Source: Sisyra terminalis
Lineage: Eukaryota > Arthropoda > Insecta > Neuroptera > Sisyridae
Assembly (NCBI GenBank): GCA_958496175.1
Contig: OY292275.1
Coordinates: 45,151,701-45,215,700, forward strand
Reading direction: 5' to 3'
Length of the DNA: 64,000 nt
The notes beneath the pieces were generated by a model. That model worked only from the letters and a program-made list of their open reading frames with translations, did not search any database and had not been told where the DNA came from. Positions 49,071 through 60,008 of this stretch are shown one piece after another (position 1 is the first letter of the stretch; the number at the start of each line of letters is the position of its first letter). The translations under genes were made by a program, and so were the position numbers.

Positions 49071-52000
49071 TCTACGAAGGATAGCCGAATACCGCAACTC
49101 GGAACCCCCGTATCTCGAATTCCGTTGGTTGGGAGTTTATCATTGTCTCAAAATCGATCGATTCCAAGGCCTATAAATAGCACCGAAAACCACCAAGCAA
49201 AATTTTTCAATAAGTTTAGTCCTTCGAAACGTAGCAGTAATCAATCAAACACACCATCTGATTCAGCATGTATTGATTTTGTAACACCTAGTCGAAATTT
49301 AAAATTCTCACAGCAAACCGCCAATGTACAATTAGAAAATCGACTTTCGTTTGAAACATCCAACGATGCTAATTTGAATTCGACGAATATTAGTAAAATA
49401 AATAAGAATTTAACGAATAAAAACAGTGAAAGCACTGAATTATCTCAGGTGAACACATTGAAGAGTCCAACTAGAAATAATGCTAATTTGTGCTATTCAG
49501 CAGCGGCGAAAGCATTTTCGGAAACAACTCCAACGTCAAAGCATATTGGTCAGCAAGTGGTTGTCTGCGATTCACAATTAGGAACATTGAAATTTCTAGG
49601 AAATGTTCAATTCGACAGTGGAATTTGGTGTGGAATTGAACTTAACAATCCGATTGGAAAACACAATGGAATTGTTCAAGGCGTTCGATACTTCTCATGC
49701 CAAAATAACCACGGTCTTTTAGCTCCCATATCAAAAGTTCGTCTCACCACGCCTTCGAAATCACACTTCGAAAAATTAAAACTCAAATTTGAGAACTATA
49801 ATCTAAAGCTCGCTTCACAATCATTCAAATTGGGCCGTAAGCTGATTGCATCAGCAAAAAGAGATTCTGAATGCGAACCGGCCCCAGATACGACCGATAG
49901 CCAGGATTCTCAATCGGGACCATTTAGCTTCATTGATGTAACGTCAACTTCCTACAAAAACTATATCGATAATACTAGAGAAATAAGCTCGAATTCATTA
50001 TGTACAAATCAAGAAAAAGAGCCGAATGACGCTTGTGATAAAAACAATTCTTGTGATAGAAATCCCAGCGAAGAATCTTCAAATATTAAACCTCCACTCA
50101 ACAGACGACTTACTCAAATTCTAACAAAAAGTTCATTCATTTTCAACCAAAATGAACCAAATGATAAAACTTCAAATGATGAACCAAATATAAGTTCACC
50201 AAACAAAGATTCAGCGTCTGAAAATGTACAAATCAAACAGTTACCTAAATCCAAATCAAAAACAATAAATTCGAGTCTCGAAACCAAAAGTTGTTCAAAT
50301 GCGTCTAATCATTCAGTGCCAATAAACATAAAACAAATTAACAAATGTTTTTATGAAAGTCAGCAGTCAACTTCAAGTCCTGGATCTGCTTTGCAAACAT
50401 CATTACTATCATCAACGCCTATATTAACGATCACATCATCTTCGCTTCCTAATTCCACGTTTGCATCTCCTGAAGCTCCCGTAACCGAACCCGTTTTTCC
50501 CGATTCAAATTGTCTACAACTTAGCAAACAAAACTCAGTAGATGAATCACTAGAAATCTTAACACCTGATCAAATGTGTGACTTTCCAAAAACGCCTTCA
50601 ACAGATGAATTAAAATCGTTAATGTTAAACTTGAAAAAACTTGATAAGACCGCATCAAATTTAAGCATCGCCGAAGCAAGTTCTACCACAGACGATTCGT
50701 TTAAATTTTCAAAGAATCTCGCTCATAATTTCACTCTTAAACCACTGAAGAAAGCTTCATCTAATTTCAGTGTCTTAGAACAAGATGAATCCCTGGGAAT
50801 TCTAACTCCAGATTTGATATCTGATTTTCCGAAAACGCCTTCAACTGATGATTTAAAATCGTTAATGTTCAGTTTAAAGTCTTCGGATAAGACGTTGTCG
50901 AACAATTCGCGCACTCCAAGTTCCGAGAACATTGTTTCATTTAATCAACAGAAGTCGGATTTGGAAGCGGCGACTGAATTTGTGCCAGAAGTTGGTGTTT
51001 TTAAACAAGAAGAATTCTCGAATTATCCTAGTCCAACGGGAGGAGATGGTTGCACGGCCGATTTGAGTCTAGAATTGTTACAAGAGGATATTTTGAGTAG
51101 CTCATTTTTGGCTAATAATACTTTCAGTAATTTGGAAACTACTATGAATATGGATTTGCCTTTGGATTCAGTTGATTGTAAAAGATTTAAGCAGTTTCGA
51201 TGCGAGCAAACACCTTCTCCGGAAGATCTGCCATTAGATCCGATTGGAATTAAGACAGATATAGTTGCTTCAGTATCTACTGCGGGAAATAGTGAAGCTG
51301 ATGCGAAAAAACCAGCGAAGACATCGAATAGTTATATAATGAGCATTACGAGTATAACAAGTTTGGATAATGGGTACCAAGGTGATGGAGAAATGTCTCG
51401 TCCAGCTAGCAGAGGTGGAGATCATTCTCCAACTGTTCATAAGCCGTCAAACCAAGGACTTGCGGTTGCCTTAAATCAGTTCCAACGCGCCATGTGTCGT
51501 AGACCTGACCCAATGACCGATTCGGACTTTTTTACAGAAAGTGATGCTGATGGACACGACGAGAATGCACCGAAAGGAGATCGACGAGCTCAGGTTATAG
51601 ACGGACATTTGTATGGTCCTAATGCACCTAACCCTGGTCCGGGTCCAGGTGAGGAAATTTTTGTAAATAACCAAAACCACGCCGCGGAAGAAATGGATTC
51701 AAGTGGTATTTTTACTGATTTAGATACAAATACAAGAGCAGATGAATTCTCTGACGCCGAAAGAAATAAAAATGAATTGCAAGTACGAAATGTCGATGAA
51801 GACCAATCTCCTTCGGACATTTCCAGCAAAACGATTTCAGAAAACAGTCAAAATCGAATAGAAGTCACAAAAAGCCCTTCCGACCAAGTTCAAAGCTCTC
51901 CAGTCCACAATTCAGCGGTCGATTTAGCGACAAACGCGCTAAAAGACTCCAACTCGTTGCCAGGTTCGGCCCAGTCTAGTCCATCGCGAGTTTCCTCATT

Positions 52001-52369
52001 AACTAGTCCTAAAAGATCCTCGTCAAAGGAAGAACCAAGCGTGAAAAAACACAAAGTGCCCCGGCGGGAAGTGGTCTCAAAAGTCAAGTCAATGCTCGAG
52101 ACCAAGTCGTCAAACTCGGTTGAAAACCGCGAAAATCGTAAACCGACCAAAAAGACCAACAATAAGTGGGATGCTGTGATGAGTAAAATTTCAGATAATA
52201 AATCAACCAAACCTAATTTGAAGGAAATTAAATCGAAAGTTGCTTGTGGTTTGTCGGCAAGTCCTGCTAGTACCGAGCCTAGATTGCCTTCGAGTACGCC
52301 ATCAAAACGATCGACCGTTCTTCGGCAAAATGTTCAAAAATCACCAGGATCATCGATCAAAACCAAAAG
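49071..52369 (+). CDS. CAP-Gly domain microtubule-binding protein, large internal exon
   Basis: An internal exon of 3,299 bases (1,099 codons plus 2 bases) from TTTGCAG|TCTACG to AAAAG|GTAAAT. Residues are counted from the ATG at 49032, which lies in the acceptor tract and is not a real start. One CAP-Gly domain spans about 170-240: GQQVVVCDSQLGTLKFLG, the FDSGIWCGIEL strand, and GKHNG (209-213) where most family members have GKNDG. CAP-Gly domains bind the C-terminal EEY/F tails of tubulin and EB proteins. The rest is Ser/Asn/Lys-rich and probably disordered: two copies of a 42-residue TPSTD-containing repeat (504-545, 585-626), a MTDSDFFTESDAD acidic motif (828), SSGIFTDL (890), and a basic tail with KWDAVMSKI (1045). 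It is not a CLIP-type duplicated domain. Drosophila Toucan-like proteins are a weak guess, so no symbol is given. Confidence 0.93.
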
Positions 52370-54620
52370 GTAAATATAAGTAACACGCCTAGTAAATCGC
52401 TTATTTCATTCTAAGTAAGGCTTCTAATCCGTTGAAATTGCATTTGTGCTTTTTTGAAATTTGAAAAAATAAGAACAAATATGGCTTAAGAAAAATGAAA
52501 AATTGGCTACATTTTTCGTATATGTTGAACTTTGGTGTCCTTATTTAATTTTTTTAAATAGGGTCATCGCAACTTCTCTAATCATCGAATATTTATGGTA
52601 AAACAGTTGGATCAAATGTTTATAAATTTTATGTTTTATTTATATGAAACTAAATTAATTGATATGCATGTTTGCCTTACATTGATATCATTATTTAGGC
52701 TACAGTATTTACTCGTTTATTATGTTTGTATTTTTTTTAAAATGTTTCAATGATTACTGGGGAAAAAGTTAGTTATTTGTCAGTATTGATATTATCATTA
52801 ACAAAACTCTTTTTTACTGTTTAACTGAGAATAATAAAATGTAATAGAACTAAAAGAACTGCTGCTTACACGTTGCACAAAAGTTCATAATCACATAATT
52901 CATTTTCCGTTCCTAAAAGTTTGGATAAATCAAACATATTTTTTGAAGTTTTTGCAAAATAACCCAAAAGAATAACTTTTGCAAAATTGTATTTATTTGG
53001 CTAAAATTAAAAGTTAGAATCCTGCATGATGATTAACATGTATAAAAATTTATCATTCCTGAGGACAAAGCTTATTTTGAACATTGGATTTTACTGATAA
53101 AAAGTTATTGTTTAATCCTCTTTAACTATAGAATAGAAAATACAATAGCTATTATAATGTTTTATTTTACTTAACCTTTCATGGGTCAAAATGTTTAGCC
53201 AATTTATAATTTTATAAATTACTTTTTACGTCGATTTGAATTACAAAACAAACTTATGATTTTGTGATTAATGTTTCAATGAATTTGTCATAGATTAATT
53301 CAACAAAAAAATTAAGATTTTCAATTGAACAATTTCAATTAAATTTTCTTTTTTTTTGCTTTTCGAAGTCAACTGAATAAAACCCTACGAAAAAATATTT
53401 TCCTTATAAAAGTAACAGTAAAAAGGGGTTGTAAAGGAGCTAGTTGATTTACGTCATTAAAGAGCTGGAAAAGTAGACCAGAAAAAGTCTTTCTAGTACA
53501 TTTTAAGGATTAATAATATATCATACGTAAACTACACCATAAAGAAACCTTTAAACCTTTACTAAAATTTACTGACCATAAACATTCATTGTATTTTTAT
53601 TATAGCATATTAGCTAATATATTGTATTGGTCATCTTATTGCGATAATAACATGTTAAGTACAAATGTTCAAATAAATATTTAATCCTACCTCTTCAGAG
53701 ACGTACTTCGATTGTCAGGTTACACCTTATGTAAATCATCATATAAATACTGCAAAGTAATATAAAAATTTTTAAGACGGGAGCCTGTTTGGTTATTTTT
53801 ATTTATGGAAAAGTTTACTTGACAATTAAAATGTTCACATGAAGAGGTTTGATGAAATATTTTTAGGGTATTTGTACTCATTGCTAATTGTTATTTTTAT
53901 AAAATTGTCCTGTAATGTTTTTTCATTTATTCGTTTTGTAAAAAAAAATGTATCGTTTGCATTCCTATGCGCAATACGTACAATATATGCAGTAGTTCCA
54001 ATACTTTATACTGTGTACACATTGTGTATAGTTAAAACTACATTTCTTAACCTATTACAATCATCTGCTATATGTTGGCAATAATAATTCCAATTAAAAT
54101 TGTTGATTATGAGTCTACATTTTCGGTTAACTATTTATTATAAAATTTAAGTTAAAATCATTTCACAGTTCATCAAAATCTTGGCTTTTCTAAGAAGAAC
54201 ATATTGGCCTATAACTAACTTTTTATTTTGACTTTTTTTGAAAACTAAGTATTAATTTCTTTGTTAATATACTAAATGCACGTTTTTTATTTATTTTGAA
54301 TAGTTTTAAGAATAACACAAGACATTAAAAAACAATCAGAAAAACTGTACAATTTTCCAACTAGATAGATACATAATCGGTGACAATAAATATCAAGAAG
54401 TTCTATGTTTTCTTTTACTGTTATATCTTATTAGTTTAATTTTTATTGTTATGCAAGTATTTATTATCAATAATTTATACTAAACTTTTTTCAAGAACTA
54501 TAGATTAGCATTTTTTCTTATATTTCTTAACTTTGTTATATTAGCTAGGAACTTTTTGTGTTACTTATTAATCAATGAATTGAAAGTTCTTGTGATTGAT
54601 TATCTTTTTTGAATATTCAG
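52370..54620 (+). other. Intron between the two CAP-Gly gene exons (2,251 bp)
   Basis: Donor AAAAG|GTAAAT, acceptor TTGAATATTCAG|ACG. The split codon AG|A (Arg) is restored. Reading through the donor gives a TAA at 52371, so intron retention would end the protein in Lys-Thr-Lys-Arg. The interior is AT-rich with one 81-codon chance frame (53839-54084). Confidence 0.85.
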
Positions 54621-54775
54621 ACGTACAAAGCTTCGTTGCGATGTTCCATCAAAATCAAGTACAAATCTGGCGAAACAACCATCTGGAAGCATTCATAGCT
54701 CTTTGAGTGATATCAGCAATAGTGGAAGGGCACCTAGTCGGTCCTTTAAAACGTCAAGTCTGCAATCGATAAATC
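54621..54775 (+). CDS. CAP-Gly gene, next exon (155 bp)
   Basis: It begins ACGTACAAAGCTTCG after TTCAG and ends AATC|GTAAGT, a near-consensus donor. Joined in phase 2 to the previous exon it stays open for 51 codons and leaves one base for the next exon. The peptide is Ser/Lys-rich like the preceding region, with SGSIHSSLSDISNSGR in its middle. It is less A/T-rich than the flanking intron. Both splice sites, the frame and the composition agree. No following exon with certain identity was found, so the gene probably runs out of the window. Confidence 0.85.
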
Positions 54776-56816
54776 GTAAGTGTTTACCTTTTGAATTCTC
54801 CATAAACTTATAAGGAAAGAACCAAAGTAAAGAATTTGTACTTCTACAAGAGGTTTTAGTGAAGAATTAAGGTTTTTTTTTATATTATGAAGCAATTAAA
54901 AAATATGCCACATTTCCTTCTGAAATACAACGCAAATAAACCATAATGACCTTCTCTTCAGATTAGCACCAGTAAATGCAAATGAAATGCAGAAAATAGA
55001 TATTACAAAGAGGGCATAAATTAAATGTTCCACGTCACAAAAATAAAAAATTAAATTGAATTATATACAGTAGTTGTCGAGATGAAAAGACCATTTCAAT
55101 CTCTTTCATATTCTCGCTATTTACGACTGAAATAATGTCGTTGTGAAGAATTGGTTTTGAGAACTAGATGAATGAGATAATATGAAAACGAAGCAGATAT
55201 AGTAATTTTGATGCTTTCTTTGAGATGAGATAATTTTTTGCTTGATAAGTCGTACATTGTGTGAATTATAATCTTCTGGTTTGATAGTGTGTTATTGTTT
55301 GTTATATTGGCGATTTTTAACTTTCTACTCATTTATTAAAGTTGATTGAGAGCTGAGTAAATGGCTTTGGGATATCGGTCAATCTGCCTACACAATTACC
55401 TCTCGTGTCAGTCTTCATTCTTAACGGAATTTTTTTTTTGTTGTTTTTGTTGTCATCCATATGCTTCCTGCTTGGATAGAGAGATATTGGAGTTGAAACT
55501 TTTGAGATGCTATTGGAAGAGAAAGGATTTTTCTAGAACTATGCAACTAAATATTGTAACAATTTTTCCATTTTGTATCAATGTACCGATTTTTATTTTG
55601 CGACTTATCTTTTCCTTTATTTTCCTGACAATTAAATTTTATGCGGCAAAATTAACTAACAGGTTTGTGGCTCCAAACTTAAGAAAACAAAGCTTTTTCT
55701 TTTGTATAAAAATTGCCTTTGTTATTTTTGGCTTCACCCATTAATGTCTTTCGTGGAACAAAAAATATTTTAGTTTAAAAAAAAACTTATACAAAGAGAA
55801 AATAAAAATACATTTTCCAATCCGTTTTTATATGTAGCACTCTAGCACTTGTTAAACAAATTATTCCTTTCCTTTATACTATTTTTTTGATGATTTGCTC
55901 TATCATTTGATACAAATGTGACGTAATTTTGCATACACTTATTATTTTGAAAATTGGTACCATGAAAAGCCTAGATACCACTTAATTCTGTCGCTGTTTC
56001 TTTTATATTATGAAGAATAGTGAGTATAAGTGTTATGATTTATCGGTTTTGTATAGAAGTGTGATTTTTAACTTTGCTGGAAGTGAGGAGCTAGTAATTT
56101 TAAGCGATTCTTAACCAACACTATAGCAAAGTTAATAACAGCTTCAAAGTTTTATTGAATATTTAGATAATAGGATTCCGCTAACTAGAACCAATTCACT
56201 TACTTGATAATTTTAAGGTGCTTGGAAGCAACCCCATAGATATATACTGTATACGTAAAAATAAATTAAAGCATAACGACTCATACATCTTCTTAAATAT
56301 TTCATCGTAGCCAATATTGAAAATAGTCCCCAAAGTCTGCATTAATATATCAATCATCAGGATTTTAGGATTTCCAAGGGTACCCTTTTGTAAAAATATT
56401 TTGAGAAAACAAATACTTCCAATAAAATTTTCTGCTTCTTTTAAAATTTAACAAATTATTCGATAGAAATTTATCATATTACACAATGTTTTCTCAATCG
56501 GAAAAACAGTATTATAAATCAGCAAATTTAGGTACATGAAGTCTCATGAATAAATTCGATAATAATAATAAATAGTTCGATTTCTAAATTACTTTATCAA
56601 AGTAAAGTTTTTTAAAGACTAAGTAAATCAAGCAAGCTTTCGTATGGAAAACTAGTTAGTCTTTAAAATACTACTGAAAAAATAAATGTTTTGTAAATAC
56701 AAATGATTGAAAAATAGGTCTTTGTAAAATTTCAATGAAATGTACATGATTCTCATGAAATTTTAGATACATTTTCTGTTGACACTTTGTGGTAATGTCT
56801 TTTTTTATACTTGAGA
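54776..56816. other. Probable intron; AT-rich, contains one unusual open frame
   Basis: The stretch begins with the donor GTAAGT. A + strand frame of 127 codons (55361-55744) is Cys-, Phe- and Ile-rich, begins Met-Ala-Leu-Gly-Tyr-Arg-Ser and has hydrophobic stretches. No family is recognised and it lacks splice context in phase with the CAP-Gly gene, so it is reported only as an observation. Confidence 0.45.
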
Positions 56817-56824
56817 GCTTAGAG

Positions 56825-57215
56825 GAGGAGTGTCAAACTCAAAAGCTTATTACTAAATCAATGTTCATAGAAATAAATCTTTTTGTTTTGAATAGTACAT
56901 TGTAACAAACATTAAATAAAGCTAAATTATTGCTTACATCCTGATACATCTCTTCTCTTCTTCTCTGCTACGATCTTTCTCCATTCGGCAGAAATTTTAT
57001 TGGCCGAAACTACTTTCAAAATTGACCCAACATGAGCGTTATTAATACAGTTTTGTATAGTTTATAAATAAAGTGTATCATAATCTTATATGCTGGTTTC
57101 GTTCCTAATTTACATTATATTTTATTTTTACTTTGCGCCCGATATATTGACGGGGCCGCAAAAATGATCATCATGGGTCGCATGCGGCCTGCGGGCCGCG
57201 AATTTGACACCCTTA
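56825..57215. mobile_element. Non-autonomous hAT-like element, 391 bp
   Basis: The left end GAGGAGTGTCAAACTC and the inverse of the right end, TAAGGGTGTCAAATTCG, match the common hAT terminus (C)AGGGGTGTCAAACTC. The right sub-terminal part is GC-rich (GCATGCGGCCTGCGGGCCGC), also typical of this group. An 8-bp duplication flanks it with one mismatch: GCTTAGAG (56817-56824) and GCTCAGAG (57216-57223). No transposase frame. Confidence 0.8.
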
Positions 57216-57305
57216 GCTCAGAGGAATCAATTTTTTTCTTATTGATTGTATTCATTAGAGAAAATTTAGTTATTTTTACAATGATAATGGATAAATAAAT
57301 AAATT

Positions 57306-57492
57306 GATAAAATATTCAGAGAACTAGGATCAAAAATAATCGGTAAAAACTTTATTTATTACATGCGACGTTTCGGCTCCTTTATTTAGCCTTCCTCAGG
57401 CGTTCAAGGCTCAATAAAGAAGCCGAAATGTCGCATGTAATAAATAAAGTTTTAACCGATTATTTTGATCCTAGTCCTCTGAATATTTTATC
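57306..57492. mobile_element. Palindromic element with the best hammerhead-like core
   Basis: Arms of about 85 bp (57306-57392 and 57412-57492) begin GATAAAATATTCAGAG and end in its complement. On the minus strand of the left arm the order is CTGAGGA (complement of 57393-57399), A, GGCT...AGCC hairpin, GAAAC (complement of 57370-57374), GTCGCATG. The right arm retains AGCCGAAATGTCGCATG but has lost the CTGANGA side. The arms are well conserved, suggesting a younger copy than those at 29.2 and 43.8 kb. No coding. Confidence 0.8.
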
Positions 57493-58020
57493 ATTCTATT
57501 ATCATCGAGGATCTGAAATTTTACAATAAATAAATAAATATTTTTCTCTATAATTCTGGGTTTGAACTCTTCCATAGAATAAATTTTCCAGACTTGATAG
57601 AAAAATAATCAAGAAGAGTTGGCCTAAAAAATAAAATAGGCTAGTTATTAAACTCGTCATCGGAAAATACCACAGCGTGACGTAACACTTGATGAAAATT
57701 CCTTCAGTGTTTTCTTTATCATTGATTTTGTCGCAATGGGCGTTCCATGGCACGATGCTCGACTACATAGCCACTAATACGATCATTTCGTTTCTTGGCA
57801 CACAATCCACAATTTATGCCGAACCGCTTTTTTCGACTTTTCGCCATAATACTGCAAATTGTCGACCGACCTAAAAACAAAAACACTGTGCTATACTTAG
57901 TGGCACACGCGTGGCCAACAATATCGTCAATCAATACCATTTACTAGTCGAGAAAAATCAGACAATGGCTAACGGTTACGTTTTTGACAAACTTGAGTCC
58001 ATAATGGCATTTTGAAAATT
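57493..58020. other. Non-coding stretch, rising GC
   Basis: Overlapping short frames on both strands (57689-57874 plus; 57719-57940 and 57502-57753 minus) reflect the less AT-rich composition. None has a recognisable domain. Composition rises towards the CpG-rich patch that follows. Confidence 0.4.
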
Positions 58021-58470
58021 GACCATTGATTTGGTCGTGGTGTCTTATCGTCTTCGTGTGAAGTTGTGATTCGCGTATTCGCGTTAAGTTATCTCAATAC
58101 TCCAATGGCTATATTTAGTTCGTGCCAAGTGAACTTTCTAATAAGAGAGAAAATGCTAGGAAATGGTTTGAGCATTTGATGCGTCGTTTCCTTCTGCTGC
58201 CCGTGGAATGGAAGCCGTTCTCTTGGTTACCTTCGACCGCGCGTTTCGTCATTGCCGTTAGTTTATCCAAACCAATGTAAACGCCGACGACGATGCCGAC
58301 TCAGCTGGAATCGGAGGTCCGCACATGGTTGTCATCGCCAGTTGACAACATTCTCCAGTTGGGGATCGTCTTGTAAACACACAATCCCAGGCCAGAACCG
58401 TTAATTTAGCCCAAGTCGGCCCAAAATAGTCTTCGCGCCGCGAATTGTTTACTCAACATCCAAAATAAAC
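58021..58470. promoter_or_regulatory. CpG-rich patch, possible promoter / first exon
   Basis: The most GC-rich non-genic block of the window (GACCGCGCGTTTCGTCATTG near 58229; GCCGACGACGATGCCGAC near 58283; TTCGCGCCGCGAATTG near 58432). It has short frames on both strands. The + strand frame 58293-58376 (27 codons, starting MPTQLESEVRTWL) ends near a possible donor CTT|GTAAAC (GT at 58373). On the minus strand, ATGs at the complements of 58337 and 58255 open 25- and 44-codon frames. No initiator or TATA was found that fixes the direction. A promoter of a neighbouring gene, with one of these as its first coding exon, is a reasonable but unproven reading. Confidence 0.35.
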
Positions 58471-59785
58471 CCTCAAAATTTACGCATTACTATCGCCTTT
58501 CTAGTTGACTTATTTGTGAAAATTTTGTGCTGTGAATTATGAAATTGCAAAATGAAAATTCGATAACTGTATGGTGTGGTGTTAATTTATAAAGTGGATG
58601 TATAAAATATAGTTCCAGTGGCTTTATAATTAATGAATATGAAATTCACGTAAATTCTTCATTTTAATTAACATTATATTAAATTCTAACAATGTTGCTT
58701 TTTCATTCAACTTTTCTCTTAATTAATTTAATTATGATTATCTCTATAGTGTAGATTGATGATAATTCTTTAGTCCATGAACTCGCCTTAAGTTCCGAAA
58801 CCACTAATTTTCTATGGATTCTGTACGATTTATTCAAACCTAAATGCAATTAAAATGCTACGAGGAACTATGTGAAAGACGTTCTCACCCAAATAAAGAT
58901 TTGTATAGCCACAAAAGCATACGAAAACTTTAAGTGATAAAGTTTCATGTACATTTAAATGAAATTGGGAAAACTCAAGACAATAAAAATGAGTTTAAGA
59001 AGGAAAATTAGGATTTGTTACCAACGTTGATACCCAAAAATCTTTATAACTTTTGGTTTGCGGTGATTCTCAAAGGAGTTATAAAATATGTTCTTTGGAG
59101 ATAAAACTTTTTCCTTTAAAATATTAAATTTATCCTTTTGTGAGAGAAAGAAGGATACTGAATAAAATATAAGGTTGGAAAGCCGGATTTTCCTCTGCAT
59201 AAAAATGATTGATTGTTCCGTTAAAGTTTTTTAGTTGCTAAGATTGAGGAAAAATTTAATATATCTAAGAAAAAAAGCTTGGTTATCATAACTGAAAATT
59301 TCTAATGATTTAAAATCAAATAATAAATAAATCTAATGATCAAAAAAGGTTTTTTTCCAATGGTTAAATATTTGTCAACAGTGGAAAACTTTTTCAATTC
59401 TTATGTTACGGAAAATTTTTAGTATACCCAAATTTATCAAATGAAAATTTTTCTACAACGATAGCAATATCCAATACTTTTCTATATTATTTTTCTCCCT
59501 AAAAATAGAATTTACAACAATGAGCCAAACAATATACCCAGTAAAATTAAATAGATATTTGTTCTACAAACTATTTTGTCAATAATTTTCGTTTAAATTA
59601 CATGTCCATAAATTATGTAAGATAGAAGTTTAACTATGTGTTTTATGAGTCTTGAAGTTTATATTTGGCACCTATTTTGATACATGTTTTAAATTTAAAA
59701 AAAATCGGTTTCTAGAAATGAAAAACGAATTGATAGGTATTCATAAATACCTAGCAGGTTAAGGATATTTCAAGATACTCTAGGA
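58471..59785. other. AT-rich stretch, no gene
   Basis: An antisense 60-codon frame (59018-59200) has no domain. Nothing else supportable. Confidence 0.5.
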
Positions 59786-60008
59786 CAGTGTTTCTGGAAC
59801 TTTCAGGATCTGTATATCTCTTCTTTACTTTTTTAATGTGGAGTACCCTTCGTTAAAAAATTTACAAACAGAAGAATATTTTGTTTGATTCACTTATTAC
59901 CCCTTAATATATTTTACCGTAGTAACCTAAGTATCATCGTTATCATTCCTAAACCAAAATTTTCCTGCAACCCTTGGGGTACGTATATCACATTTTGGGA
60001 AAACACTG
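59786..60008. mobile_element. Short hAT-like MITE, 223 bp
   Basis: The left end CAGTGTTTCTGGAACTTTC and the inverse of the right end, CAGTGTTTTCCCAAAATG, match the CAGTGTTTCCCAA-type hAT terminus. The flanking octamers CTCTAGGA and CACTACGG agree at 5 of 8 positions, a possible eroded target duplication. No coding. Confidence 0.7.

Noticed and set aside
49241..52210. Five minus-strand frames of 64-106 codons over the CAP-Gly exon
   Set aside because: They are antisense shadows of a long, less AT-rich coding exon, with no independent support.
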